Below are positions 20,364 to 31,176 of a DNA stretch of 64,000 nt, in pieces; the stretch's first letter is position 1, and each line of letters starts with the position of its first letter. The notes under the pieces were generated by a model. That model worked only from the letters and a program-made list of their open reading frames with translations. It had not been told where the DNA came from and made no database searches. The translations under genes were made by a program, and so were the position numbers. The stretch spans positions 317,343 through 381,342 of the forward strand of contig KV748200.1 of NCBI GenBank assembly GCA_001692895.1, written 5' to 3'. This DNA is from Cenococcum geophilum 1.58. Taxonomy: Eukaryota > Ascomycota > Dothideomycetes > Gloniales > Gloniaceae.

Positions 20364-21371
20364 GAAATACGATTTACACACTACTTCCGGACATTGAATA
20401 TCACGGACATGCCATTACGGTTTACCGGGCGCTGTAGGAAGGTAATAGCTTGCGATATGGTATGCGAAAGCCGAACTGCCCGTGCTAGCCGCTCCGTGTT
20501 CTCTGCATGATCTATCTTGTATTGTTGACGGGTACACCGTGCCTATGTCCGGACTTGTCTGTTTGGAGCTAGAGGTATCGCATGTTTTGGATCAGTAAAA
20601 TGCCACATGGTCGACTGAATCTCTAATTCACGGGCGTGCCTCTGCGGTAGATTAAATGCATAGCCCGCCCGACGAGCTATCGCAATGAAGGTTCCAGCGA
20701 CCCAATGGTATGCAGTTGCTTTGTAGGTTCTCTTTGAATACCTAGCTGGATTCAGTTCGAATGACTCATTGATAGTGTATTTGCGCTTAGAGAAGGCAAA
20801 CCCATTAAGAGCATTTATGTGATTGTGCACTACGCTGCTTTGGTTTGGCAAAAGTAATGTTTTGCTGATCAAGGGATCTATGCTCAAACCTCCTTCCCCA
20901 GGCAGACAACGTCAGACGGTTTGCCACAGCTTGAGCCTGTCCTAGCCAAACCCCCTAGAAAAATAGCCTCAGAATTTTGAAATTAAAGTTAAACAGACTT
21001 AGCAATCTAAGTTAATTAATTATTAGCATATACAATCATTCCAATATTATTAATACCCAGGTACTTTTTAATAAATAGTTTATATCCCTTAACACGTCAA
21101 GGTCCTCAGAGTAAGTGGTCCGTGCGGAATACCGTTTTTAAAAAAACAACGCGTATATCTATATAGAATTCAATCGTCACACCGCCACCATGCTTTCCAA
21201 TCGTGCTAGAATTAATGTAGATCTTGTTCAGAAGACCTAATATAACCTTCCCCCAAATAAAATGGCGAAAAGAGCCCCCCAAACCCTAACCGTTCCGAAT
21301 TCGAACCTCTATTAATAATTAGGCTATCCCACCCCCCGACAGATGCCGCTAGCTCTAACGTTAATATATAC
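20364..21371. other. Intergenic, turning AT-rich toward the piggyBac relic
   Basis: A minus-strand open frame of 114 codons (20,543-20,887, start MSIDPLISKT) has no recognisable domain and I do not call it a gene. From about 20,940 the composition becomes AT-rich, suggesting transposon-derived sequence, but no ends are visible. Confidence 0.4.
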
Positions 21372-21690
21372 AACCCTTTCGAGTTATTCAGACCGTTCTT
21401 TACGGATAAGATTATGGATAAGCTTATAGAGTGGACAAATAAGCACACGGAGCTCTATCCGCTAGATAAGGAAGCAGAACACCTACGCGCATGGCAGCCA
21501 ACATGCAGACAGGAGCTCTACGCGTACTTCGGAGTGCTTATTCATATAGGAATTACTATAGAGCCGGCCATCAAAGACTACTGAAAGGATTTAAACACAC
21601 ATAGCAGCCTCATATTCCTGAGTACAGCCACCAAATTTAGCTGATCTGATTGGTTGACCCTTATCGATGACCTGAGGACCCGAATTGATG
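21372..21690 (+). pseudogene. piggyBac-type transposase fragment
   Basis: The frame reads NPFELFRPFFTDKIMDKLIEW...RAWQPTCRQELYAYFGVLIHIGITIEPAIKDY, the N-terminal start of the DDE_Tnp_1_7 domain (PF13843) of fungal piggyBac transposases. A stop at 21,582 replaces the expected Trp after KDY and two more follow within 130 bp. Similarity fades after about 21,620 and the catalytic aspartates are absent. No TTAA-flanked terminal repeats were found. It is a short dead piece of a DNA transposon, in the spacer upstream of the tRNA. Confidence 0.7.
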
Positions 21691-21817
21691 TGTTAAGGGA
21701 TAAAGAATGACAGGCTACTGAGTAGGCTGGTGGAAATGATACATATGATGCTCTATGAGGAAGAATCTAAGGGGCTCAGTGGCCTGAGAAGGTATCTACA
21801 AGATGGCCCACGCGCCG

Positions 21818-21841
21818 TCACGTGACCTATCACGTGACACG
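21818..21841. promoter_or_regulatory. Paired CACGTGA motifs
   Basis: Two CACGTGAC boxes about 14 bp apart (TCACGTGACC and TCACGTGACA). CACGTG is the core site of bHLH factors. It lies in the spacer before the tRNA. A regulatory role is a guess. Confidence 0.3.
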
Positions 21842-21939
21842 CCGCTGAACTCAAAGAGGCTGCCCAAGTACCCCTACCAACGAAGAATAACGTGCTTAAA
21901 AAGGAAAGCCTGCATGAACATAAAAAATGAATAGTGGCA

Positions 21940-22045
21940 TAGTCCCGACGGGGCTCGAACCCGTGACATCCGCATTACCAGATGGTGGTCATATAAGTCT
22001 GACGAATTATATAAGAACGGCGCGCTACCACTGCGCCACGGGACT
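21940..22045 (-). tRNA. tRNA with intron, probably tRNA-Ile(UAU)
   Basis: On the minus strand the acceptor stem AGTCCCG/CGGGACT is perfect. The D arm is GCGC-AGTGGTA-GCGC and the T arm ACGGG-TTCGAGC-CCCGT, with discriminator A. The anticodon loop reads CTTATA before a 34-nt intron (21,976-22,009) inserted after position 37, giving anticodon UAU. tRNA-Ile(UAU) carries an intron in many fungi. The anticodon stem CCGTT/TGCGG has one G-U pair and one U-U mismatch, so the isotype is less sure than the tRNA call. A T-run (ATTTTTTA) just past the 3' end is a Pol III terminator. Confidence 0.88.
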
Positions 22046-22626
22046 TAGAAACCCAAAGGGATTTCTCGAATTGATTTTCGAAAAACTTTCTACGACCTTC
22101 CCAAATTTTGATAAATATAGACGATGACTATGCACAACCCAAAACAGAATATGAAGAGGAGTTGGGAGAGCAACTTTCTGTGTAGGGTACCTGACGCTTG
22201 CCATTTATAGTAAGGTTGGGTCTTGATTGCATTGCAGTGTGATTGTGCCCGGGCGGCTCTGGCGGAGAGCGGGAGAAGCCGCTTCAACGTCACTTGGCCA
22301 CGGCAGGGCTAGCTAGGGACCTACAATATAGCTGCATTCCTTGTCCGTCAAATATAACCACTACTCACATCCGTTTCTTCTACCTATCATAAAGCATTTA
22401 GTTTGCACGCAGCTAGTGGCTGCACTTCAGGTATGAATCCCTCGGGGCCGATTGCGACCAGGAAGGTTCCAAGTCGCTTCATCCAGTGCTTTCCTCGGCC
22501 AGTTTCTTTTCATTTTGCACATCTCTTTGTTAGGATTATTTACTTTGCTTGAACTTCCTTGAATTACGCGCTATCATAATTTACAAAAAAAAGGCTTATT
22601 CCTCGCATAGATCTCGTGCTTCAACG
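22046..22626. other. Intergenic region between tRNA and DPP5-like gene
   Basis: Likely holds divergent promoters for the minus-strand tRNA and the plus-strand peptidase gene. An in-frame ATG at 22,549 precedes the chosen start of the peptidase. I see no other structure. Confidence 0.5.
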
Positions 22627-25014
22627 ATGACAGTTCGGGCGACAAAGTTCACGCCGGAGGTCCTCCTCAGTGTTCCAAGGCGGTCCGCAGGTGTACCCAA
22701 TACAGACGGATCTCGAGTCTTATACACCACCTCCACTTACTCCTTTGCAGAGCACTCAAAGACCTCCGAAATCCGGGTGCTTGATGTTGCTACTCAGAGA
22801 TCCACTCTCATAACTGACTCGGATGGAGCGAGTGAACCCAATTGGCTCGGCGATGACCATGTTCTTATTTTGACGCCTGGTGACAAAGGTTCCACAAAGG
22901 TCAAAGTTGGACAAGTCGAAAACTTCAAGAAAAGGTCAGTCATGCCAAACCGCTCGTTATATATCCCTTCGACTTAGTTGCGACTCGAAAATTCCTACGT
23001 TACCACATATCACTGAACCGAGCCTCGCAATTTGTCCCGTATTGATTAGTTTAACCTGTGTAATTGAGTCATCTGTTTTCCTAAACATTGGCTTAGACCC
23101 CTCAGGCTGAGAAAATTATAGCAGCTACACAGCTGGCATAATCGATGCACCTGCGAGCAACGTAAAACTTCATTTGCTAGAGGAAAATAAATTCGCATTG
23201 GCAATAACCGCGCAGGCCAACCCAGACGGTGATTTGTATAACCCTGAAACCGCGCCGAAGCCACACTCTTCGGCTAAATTGTACAAGTCCCTATTCGTTC
23301 GGCACTGGGATACTTATATAACACCAAATCGAAGTGCCATATGGCTGGGAATGATCTCAAGACCCTCGCCAAGAACTCACAGCTACGCTCAATATAGCCT
23401 TTCACCACTAGTAAATGCGCTGAAGGGAACTGCTTTGGAATCTCCTGTTCCGCCTTTTGGCGGTAGTGACCACTTTGATATCAGCTCCAGTGGATTGATA
23501 TTCGTCGCGAAAGACCCTGACTTGAATCCGGCCACACATACCAAAGTCAATGTTTATTTGATTCCAACAACAAGTTTCTTAGATTCAGCTCTTCCGAGCC
23601 CTAAGAAAATAGATATTTTCGGATTTGAAGGTGCAAGTACTGCGCCGGTCTTCTCTCCCGATGGCAAGCAAGCAGCTTTCTTGTCCATGCGGCAAGACGG
23701 ATATGAATCGGATAAGAACCAGCTATTCGTTGTTCCCGACATTCGCCGGCCATCATGGGTTATACACGCCTTTGCTTCGGAAGATAGAAAAGGAAAGTGG
23801 GACCGCAGCCCACAAACGATAGCGTGGAGCCGTGATGGCAAACAACTGTATCTGTTGGCAGAAGACAAAGGCAGAGTTTGCCTTTTCTCAGTGCCATTGG
23901 TGGACTTGATCAAGGCATCACTTCCACAGCTCATATTTAACAGTGGTACCATAACCGGTGAGAAATATTCTTGATTGATACTTCTTCCAAATTTAAATTT
24001 GACTTGTCATTAGATGTTCGGCCTTTGGTAACTGGAGATGTATTTATGTCCTCAACGAGCTTGGTTGACAACAGCACCTATCACTTGATTGATCGCTCCC
24101 AGCGCCACAACATCATTTCCTCCAATTCACGTGATGGATCTATGTTTGGACTATCCCGAAAGCAAGTCGCAGAGATCAGCTGGCCAGGGGCGGCGAAGAA
24201 CACGCAAGTGCATGCTTGGGTTGTCAAGCCATCTACATTCAACGAAACGGAAAAATATCCTTTAGCCTACCTCATCCATGGCGGGCCTCAAGGGTCATGG
24301 ACCGATGGCTGGAGCACCCGATGGAACCCAGCAGTCTTTGCCGAGCAAGGCTATGTAGTCATTTGCCCCAATCCCACCGGGAGTACTGGCTACGGTCAGG
24401 ATTTTACAGACGCCATTCAGAACCAATGGGGTGGGCTGCCTTACCAAGATATTTCCCAAGGTTTTGATTGGATCCAGGAGAATCTTCCATACGTAGACAC
24501 GGGTCGGGCCGTAGCGCTCGGCGCGTCTTATGGTATGTAAAGCTATCGCCTGAAACGCTAGTCTATTAATACGAAAACAGGTGGATATATGATAAATTGG
24601 GTCCAGGGCCAGCCCTTGGGTCGTAAGTTTAAGGCTCTCGTAACGCATGATGGTGTCTTCAGCATGGCTGGGCAGATGGCGAGCGAGGAGCTGTATTTCC
24701 CTTTTCATGAATTCAACGGGGCGCTCTGGAACAACCGAGAGGATTGGCTTAAATGGGACCCCTCGGCGTATACACATAACTGGGCAACACCTCATTTGGT
24801 CATCCACAGTGAGCTGGACTACCGGTTAACTTTGGCCGAAGGCTTGGCGGCGTTCAACACCCTCCAGGGACGAGGAGTTGAAAGCCAGTTCCTCACGTTT
24901 CCCGACGAAAACCACTGGGTCTTGAAACCAGAAAATTCTCTAACTTGGCATAGGGTTGTGCTGAACTGGATCAATAGTCATGTTGGACTACCGCTCTGTT
25001 CTGAAAGTAGCTAG
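22627..25014 (+). CDS. Dipeptidyl-peptidase 5-like serine peptidase (prolyl oligopeptidase family S9C)
   Basis: Exons 22,627-22,934, 23,122-23,957, 24,014-24,532 and 24,581-25,014 give 698 residues. The N-terminal part (to about 420) is the beta-propeller that restricts access to the active site, with repeats such as FSPDGKQAAFLSMRQDG and AWSRDGKQLYLLAEDKG. The C-terminal alpha/beta hydrolase begins near 440, with oxyanion region HGGPQGSW (about 470-477), nucleophile Ser553 in GASYGGYM (split by intron 3), Asp634 in HSELDYRL and His666 in DENHW. The triad is complete, so the enzyme should remove N-terminal dipeptides. No signal peptide follows MTVRATKFTPEV, so this is an intracellular type rather than the secreted DPPV allergen. 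Introns 2 and 3 are 56 and 48 nt. Intron 1 (187 nt) is long for this gene and could hide a tiny exon. The MTVRATKF start matches the family better than the upstream ATG at 22,549. Confidence 0.94.
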
Positions 25015-25642
25015 AGAGAGTAACATAGAAGGGAGGCAATGGCTACTGATGTTTGAGAATTGAGGACATTATGCTTTAGGGTCCTGTAGATTTGGCGAAA
25101 TAGAAATGTCGTGTTTCATCAACTATGGGGATGAAAAGAAATGTAAACGTAAATCGGGTATTTCGTGACATGAGCCGCCAGGGCCTCTTCCCATCCTAAG
25201 ATAAATAGAGTTTGAAGAGTCTATCGAGAAGTGCGCCGTGGGTTGGAAGAACATTCTATGGACAACGCCACGAGCGGTGGACTAGATCCTGCTACGCCAA
25301 CCAAGAAGCGCCTTGCCATTTCGAGGAAGAAGCCCCAGGGAGCTAGACATAATACTCACCAGCACGGCATGCTATTCCAGTATCGCAAGAATACACCATT
25401 ATTTGACGGTTGAGATTTTAAATTATTTAAAGATGCGCACTAAAATGGAAATCTATAGGATTTTCGTCGTGCTGACCGGAGGATGCGACCCAACCGAATT
25501 CCCGGAGACAAACCTTTGAATGCTCAAACAAGCAAGAGTGCTCTCCCTCCCCGACTCCTCACGCGCCTTTTCGCTAAATGCAGTGCACAGATAACCGAAG
25601 CATTCCTGTCAAACGCATGATTTCAAGTGGCCTTGGAATGAC
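25015..25642. other. Intergenic region between converging DPP5-like and F-box genes
   Basis: Shared 3' region of two converging genes. An open frame of 60 codons at 25,231-25,413 has no recognisable features. Nothing else seen. Confidence 0.5.
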
Positions 25643-27237
25643 TTATGCCGAGATAGAGAGCCAATTTTTTCTAACCCCATCAAGGAATTCTCCTTCATCA
25701 ATGCGCTCAAATAACCCTTCTTCATCTTTGCCATACAGTCCAGTTGTACCATAAGGCCCCTTTTGGGACAGTGTGCGCGAAGCAGGCCATGCACCTTCCG
25801 AAGCTAGTTCAGCAAGCTGGAAGTCACCATGGACAGAGCTTATGCGCGGCTCGAAGATGAAGTCGGCAAAGAATAGTTCGACGGATAAACCCTTGGGCAC
25901 ATAAGATCTTGCCCGAGCTGACACGAGCCGACGAGCTTGCTGAAGCAATTGTTGGAGCGTCTCCTGAGCGCCAATGCTCGATCGGCCGTCTTTATGGCCG
26001 CAAAGCCGTGCTGCCCGGACTTGACAGTCTCCTTCCCAACGGACATTCTCATTAGCAAAGAGAGCAGAGCACATGGAAGGAACAGACAAGGACACCGTTT
26101 CCAACCGTGGGCAACCGGTGAGAACTGTGCATATATGCTCGCTGTCGGGGAGAGAGCCGGGATGGGGATGCCAGAACCCATCATTAGATCGAGGAGAGTG
26201 CTCTAGAACTCTCAGCGTTGATCGAGAAGACTTGACGATGGACATAACACCTTGAATCAACAACGGTTAGCCCCAATAGTCCAATAACTTGGATAAAGTG
26301 TGTCACGCGAAACCTACCGTCTATTGAGATTGTCGAATGGCAAGTCAGGTGGAATTCTTCGAGCCTCGTGGCTGTACGTGAAATGGCTTGAAGATCCTGG
26401 TCATTGATCGGCATGAACGTGGAGTCACCGAATATTTTCAACTTGCGAAGTCGGCTGAAGTCTACGCAGCCGGACGCTAGTGGGTGCATATCGACCTGAT
26501 TCTTCGGATCCTTTACTTGTGCAGCCGTGAGATCTACAGCGAGCAACTCCAGCGACTGGAGCGGAGCCCCATTGCAGAGGAGCAGTTGCCCCCATTCTTT
26601 TGCGCCAAGGTGTCGCAGAGTTGTCCAGGGCAAGCTGACAGACGTTAGGTTTGCACAGCTACGCAGAACACGAAAAATCTGCTGGTCCGTCTCAGAGACG
26701 TAGAAGCCATTGAACCACATACGACGAATCTTAGATGCCACTGCAGGATAATCGGAGAGCAGCTTGACTGTGCGGTTCAGAGAGCAGAAAGGGTCTCGAT
26801 AGACAGCTATGCCCGAAGGGTTCTCAATCAGTTCGTAGATGTCGTACTTCTCTAAGGTACGAGTTAGCAGGGGATTCATCTTGGGTGTCAGCAAGTAGCA
26901 GCTTTTAGTGGGAGGGTGAATGCGCACCTCGTTTCTGGGACAGCTCAGCCCAACGCTCAGAGCCTCTCCAGCGTCGGATGTAGACATCCTTCAGGGCATA
27001 GTTGAGAGCCCACTCGTGCCATGTCCAACAGACTAGGCGGATCGAGGCAGTAGCATCCCACTTCAGCATGTCCGGGGGAACAGGCCCTCTGACGTACCGC
27101 TGGAGAGGAGCTTTCTGGAGCGGGAGGGGAGCCTGGGAGAGGCCAAAGGTAAAAGTGGCTCCATTGCGCTCGTTGAGCTTAGTGGCAGCTTCAAGGATTT
27201 GGGAGAGGACTTCGTAGGGGAAGTTGTTGATGTGCAT
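25643..27237 (-). CDS. F-box domain protein, leucine-rich-repeat-like C-terminal part
   Basis: Exons 26,928-27,237, 26,318-26,851 and 25,643-26,250 give 483 residues. The F-box is at the start (MHINNFPYEVLSQILEAA, with VCWTWHEWALNYALKDVYIRRW completing it by about residue 95). Leucine-rich motifs follow (LTSVSLPWTTLRHL, LRKLKIFGDS, LEEFHLTC, LRVLEHSPRS). Intron 1 (26,852-26,927) has a GCTAAC branch site 9 nt before its AG. Intron 2 (26,251-26,317) has a GTAGGT donor and a GCTAACC branch. Both keep the conserved sequence in frame. F-box proteins recruit substrates to SCF ubiquitin ligases through Skp1. The repeat part usually selects the substrate, which cannot be inferred here. The C-terminal KGPYGTTGLYGK...FERIDEGEFL segment is a conserved tail I recall from fungal orthologues. 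Confidence 0.9.
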
Positions 27238-28400
27238 TGAAGTTTTTATCTAGGACAGGGTGTGGCGACGTATATGAGAAGGCTTGGGATGAAGTAGTGA
27301 TATGTAATGGTTAGAGGGTAGTGGGTAACGTGTAATGTGTAATTGGTACGCTATTGCGTAAAGAGTAATGATGATGTTGGAATGTGGAGAAGGGAGATAA
27401 ACTTTGAGGAAGCAGCGGGCAGACATTATATCTTCACCCAGAGGCAAGCGCGGAGATTCCGCAGTGAATCTCGGCGGACATGGCAAAGCGTAGCGACTTA
27501 GTCAAGGACAGCACCGGATGGCGAGATGGCGAGATGACGAGATGGCGAGCTGGGTTGGTAGCTGGATGGGTAGCTGGGTAGCTGGGTAGTAGCAGCAGGC
27601 TAGGCGTGCGCGGCCGATTGGCGGAGGGCGGGCCGCAGAGGTCATTCTGGCAGGGTGAATGACTGTTTAGAGGGAAGAAATTGCGAGATCGCTGTGATGA
27701 ATTGGGTGCATTGGCCCTGCGTAGCGCGCTGGTTTCTCTGGGTCATAGAAATCCCAAAAATCGAAAACCTCGCCAGCTGGGCAGATGCGGCTTCATGTCA
27801 TGCTCCCTTAGCGAAACCCGTTTCCTAGATCCCGTGCCTGTTCCATGACTGGTTCTCGCGCCTACCCGGCCACTCCCAGCGCCCTCCCCAGTGCCCCTTC
27901 CCCAGCGCCTTCCCCAGCGCCCTCCTCCGCCTCAGCCCAGCCCCTGGTGAGCGCACGCCCTGGTGCTGCAGGCTGCCGGGAGCCCCGTCTGGAGGCAAAC
28001 CGGCGCACCGACTCCATCTTGCTCAGCATCGCGAAACCTAACCTGATCACATGCAGTGCAGCGTCTGGCACGCTGCTTGCTATTACTTCATGGATTCCTT
28101 CTTCGCTCCTTTACGCTCCACCAAAAGCAATCTATTACCCCCAGGAAACTGCCCCTCCCGACCGCTGGGCTACCCCAGCGACGTCAGACGTCGTGGCTCA
28201 CCGTGTGCAGTCCTCTTAATCCACCCGCCCTGCATCGTCCGTCGTCTCGCCCTCACCATCGAACCCGATTTTGGCCGTGCTCGAGGTGGAGAAGGTCGCT
28301 GGTTTGCGTACAAGTCTGCTACGGCGTCTCCTCAGCGCATTGCTTCACCGCTTCGAGCTTGCTCGACAGCGCACCGAGTAAGTCATGGCCCCGTTGATAG
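27238..28400. other. Upstream region of the F-box gene, with simple repeats
   Basis: An imperfect 8-bp repeat (GATGGCGA, four units, 27,517-27,548) leads into GGGTAGCT-type repeats to about 27,593. An open frame at 27,845-28,219 begins with an Ala/Pro/Ser run (PSAPSPAPSPAPSSA) and lacks any domain. It overlaps open frames in other phases and on the other strand, so I treat it as GC-rich noise. No convincing gene here. Confidence 0.5.
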
Positions 28401-28926
28401 GGAAAACATACTGTAGATGGTATAACACCTTCTCTGCAGAGCCGGTTTTCCATGTACAAGGGTATGGACAAAGCGAAGCTTCTCATACATCCTATGCCAA
28501 GAGGCTAGCAATACGCCCCCCTTGTAGTCTGGACTAAAGCACCGCTGCTCATGCGTGTTTTTACAGATCAAACGGAGCGTTAGACCCTCAGTAGCACAGA
28601 CGCTAACTGCGAGGCTGGCGGACTCTCGATACCTACTAGAGCGGTTTTTCGAGAAAATGACGCGTAAGGTTAGTATACCGATTAGTAAGGGGACGCCGTC
28701 AATTGAGGTTATACAAGGGTTCCTTACTACAGTACCATACCTAATTCATCCAATATTAAGTCTCTCATCGTCTTGTCGCTCGAATCCAACGCGTTTGGTA
28801 GTATAAATAACTAATATCAATAGGTGCTTGATAGTACTTTAAGTTAACCACGAGGGTTTTATCTGAGTGAGAGAATATGTCTCTTTAAATATAATTCTAA
28901 CTCTATGTGAAACCTCCGTGAAGTTC
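28401..28926. other. Transition zone into the right AT-rich block
   Basis: Normal composition gives way to AT-rich sequence. An 83-codon frame at 28,555-28,806 shows no known domain. The stretch may be a transposon edge, but no terminal repeats were found. Confidence 0.35.
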
Positions 28927-29095
28927 CAAACTTAGTTGAATTAGCTCTTTAGTTGTTTGATCCACGGATCCACCAACTTGAGCCTACTAGTTTGCTTGCT
29001 AGTGAAGCCCTAAACTTAGTTAGATTAATCTCTCAGTCGTTTAATCTATTGATCTAAACCTACTAGTTCGCTTACTAGAGAAGTGAGGCCTAACT
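28927..29095. repeat. Diverged tandem duplication, two units of about 85 bp
   Basis: AAACTTAGTTGAATTAGCTC at 28,928 recurs as AAACTTAGTTAGATTAATCT at 29,012. Both units continue through GTTTGAT/GTTTAAT, CCTACTAGTTxGCTTxCTAG and a GAAG end. No coding potential. Confidence 0.6.
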
Positions 29096-29909
29096 ACTTA
29101 GGCCCCCAATATTACTATTGTCTTTAGTAGTATACTACTCCATATCCTGCAGTTCTTTAGCTTATTCTTTTCCTACTCTAACTCCTTGATCCTGGTTAAG
29201 TTGTTTCTAACTCTAGCCTTGCCCCGTTTTTAATAAGCTTGTTGCACTAGACATACTTTTATTTATTGTAAGGTGCAGGCTCTACGCCACCACCCGGAGG
29301 TAACACGTCACCTGACATTTATTATATTATAACACTACCCTCTTCTCTTTTAAGGTTCAGCCTAAAATTTACTCCGTTACAGCTAGCATTAGATAAAAGT
29401 CTACCCCACCTATATAAGTTTTATCGGTTATTAGCTTTATTTAAACTTCATTTAATATACCTTTTTAGATTTCTACTACTTATTACCTAATAAACTTGAT
29501 CCAGAGCTTAGCCGAGACTGAGCGAACTTCACGAATTTACGCCCTATTTGTATTGCAATATGTTTACCCCTGCCGATATCGCAAATATCGCTCTTTTAGT
29601 TTGTAGAGGACTCCACACGCATCTAATGCATCTAATTTGGAGCCTCGAGCGAGCTGTATTGGCGGAGGAGTAGCAGTTACAAGCTTCTGCATCTGGAACC
29701 GTAGAGCTCTGCGGAACGAAGCTCAGGGGGAGACGTGCACGGAGCTCTACCAAAGCCTCTGCAAGAGCTCTGCCCAAGCAGTGAATGGAGCACGCAGTGC
29801 GTAGGGGGGGATCCAAGGGGGTCTCCCCCTTAAACCTCTGCTCGAAGCCTTGTACGGAGCTCTAAAGCTCTACTAACACGCAGCACTAATAACTAGGAAG
29901 TTTCACAAT
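29096..29909. other. Non-genic repeat-derived sequence
   Basis: No gene seen. From about 29,690 the sequence is scattered with AGCTCTAC/AGCTCTGC words related to the 12-bp arrays that follow. An open frame on the minus strand (29,544-29,816) shows no recognised domain. Confidence 0.4.
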
Positions 29910-30005
29910 CGTCTCTACGAACGGCTCTACAATCGCTTATACAATCGTCTCTACAAACGTCTGCACGAACATCTGCACAAACGCCTGCACAAAACTCTAT
30001 ACAAA
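29910..30005 (+). repeat. Degenerate 12-bp tandem array A (8 units)
   Basis: Eight units of exactly 12 bp with consensus CGTCTNYACAAA. Examples are CGTCTCTACGAA, CGGCTCTACAAT, CGTCTGCACGAA and CGCCTGCACAAA. The period is four codons and reads RLYE/RLYN/RLHK in an open frame lacking an ATG, so protein coding is not supported. Confidence 0.75.
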
Positions 30006-30245
30006 TTTGTTTACAAGGCCTTTAAGAACAAGCCTAAACATAAGCTCTACATAGAGAAGCTCTGTACAAAGCTGTCAACCCAAATCGGACTTGCTTACTA
30101 TTTTCAGCTGCTTACTCTCGTATATCTCACCGCTCAGCTGCTTACCCTCATAAGTCTTACCACCTGTCTCTGTTGCATACACCTATCTCACGTATATATA
30201 GAGGCCCTAGAGCCACATTTAATAGACAGAGTTCTCATTCCTGAT
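30006..30245. other. Spacer between the two 12-bp arrays
   Basis: Contains a ~31-bp duplication beginning CAGCTGCTTAC (about 30,107 and 30,137) and a TATATATA sequence near 30,194 followed by a leader-like stretch, resembling an LTR promoter. No ends could be defined. Confidence 0.35.
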
Positions 30246-30440
30246 CGTCCGTTTAACAAAAGCTCTGCACGACGCTTTGCTCAAAGCTCTACTTGAAGCT
30301 CTACACGAAACTCCGCTTAAATCTTAGCACGGAGCTCTATCAAACCTCTACTTAAACCTCTGCACGACGCTTTACTCAAACTTCTATCGAACCTCTATAT
30401 AGAGCTCTATCAAACCTCTACACGGAACTCCACTAAAGCT
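30246..30440 (+). repeat. Degenerate 12-bp tandem array B
   Basis: A second run of 11-12-bp units built on ANCTCTAC (AAGCTCTACTTG, AAGCTCTACACG, ACCTCTACTTAA, ACCTCTGCACGA). It is less regular than array A but clearly related to it. Confidence 0.65.
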
Positions 30441-30568
30441 CTTGTCGACCGTAAAAATCAGGTCAGAAAAGGAGGACTCGTGTGTAGATTGACCAACGAA
30501 GAAAAGAGACTATATACATAAGGTGGGTGAGTCATAGGCACCCCTAGCAGTGATCGGCAACAGGTCGA
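30441..30568. repeat. Segment bounded by inverted TGTCGACC/GGTCGACA
   Basis: About 130 bp starting TGTCGACC and ending GGTCGACA, sitting just after array B. The ends are inverted and also fit the TG...CA rule of an LTR. No matching target duplication was found, so its nature is open. Confidence 0.35.
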
Positions 30569-30838
30569 CAACTTTATAGAAGCTCTACTAAAGCTCTACT
30601 AACACGTAACACTAATATACCAGGAAGTCTCTATAATAATTTTTATAAATATCTCTATATTAATAAAGGTTTAATATCTTAAAGCCCTCCGGTGCTAGCT
30701 TACTAGGCAATTTAATTGTAGCCGTAGGTTATCTAGTAAACCTCACCATTATCTCATTAAAGCTGTCGATCGGTTGACCAAAAGATAAAAAGAATAATGA
30801 CTCCATCCCATTGCAAGAGGAGCTCTAGAGCCTCACTA

Positions 30839-30959
30839 TCCCTTGTAACGGTGACGTCCTAGAATCAAAAGTATGTGTATGGTGACAGCTTTGATCATAT
30901 TGATTCTATTAGCTAGCTCTTATCGACAACCGTAGGACGAATTCTACCGTTGCAAAGGA
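30839..30959. mobile_element. 121-bp MITE, Tc1/mariner-like, TA target duplication
   Basis: Terminal inverted repeats TCCCTTGTAACGGT and ACCGTTGCAAAGGA (14 bp, two mismatches), flanked by TA on both sides. A second inner inverted match (GTCCTAG versus GTCCTAC) extends the fold. There is no coding capacity. It shares the TCCCTT terminus and TA target with the MITE at 50,312. Confidence 0.7.
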
Positions 30960-31176
30960 TATACACTAGGTAGGTGGCAAAGGCTGACGTCGATACTGAC
31001 GTCGATTTGAAACTGTCACCTCATTGCCACTTGATCGACATTGCCATTCAGTCGGTAATGGGTAATGGAAAGGTAATGGAAAGGTAATGGAAACGGTATG
31101 AGGTCACAAGGTGATAGGAAACTGGAATAGGAACAGGGTAATCACCAAAATCCGACCTGGATCGACAAAAGCTGAC

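Noticed and set aside
20543-20887. 114-codon minus-strand open frame
   Set aside because: No domain, no intron signals and no protein-like repeats. Kept only as a note in the intergenic entry.
27845-28219. Ala/Pro-rich 124-codon open frame
   Set aside because: It lies in GC-rich sequence where several phases are open at once, and the PSAP repeats look like low-complexity DNA.
28440-28535. MITE bounded by TACAAGGG and CCCCTTGTA
   Set aside because: The inverted match is only about 8 bp and no target duplication could be found.
29910-30440. CRISPR array
   Set aside because: The units are 12 bp, contiguous, degenerate and without spacers, in a eukaryotic genome.
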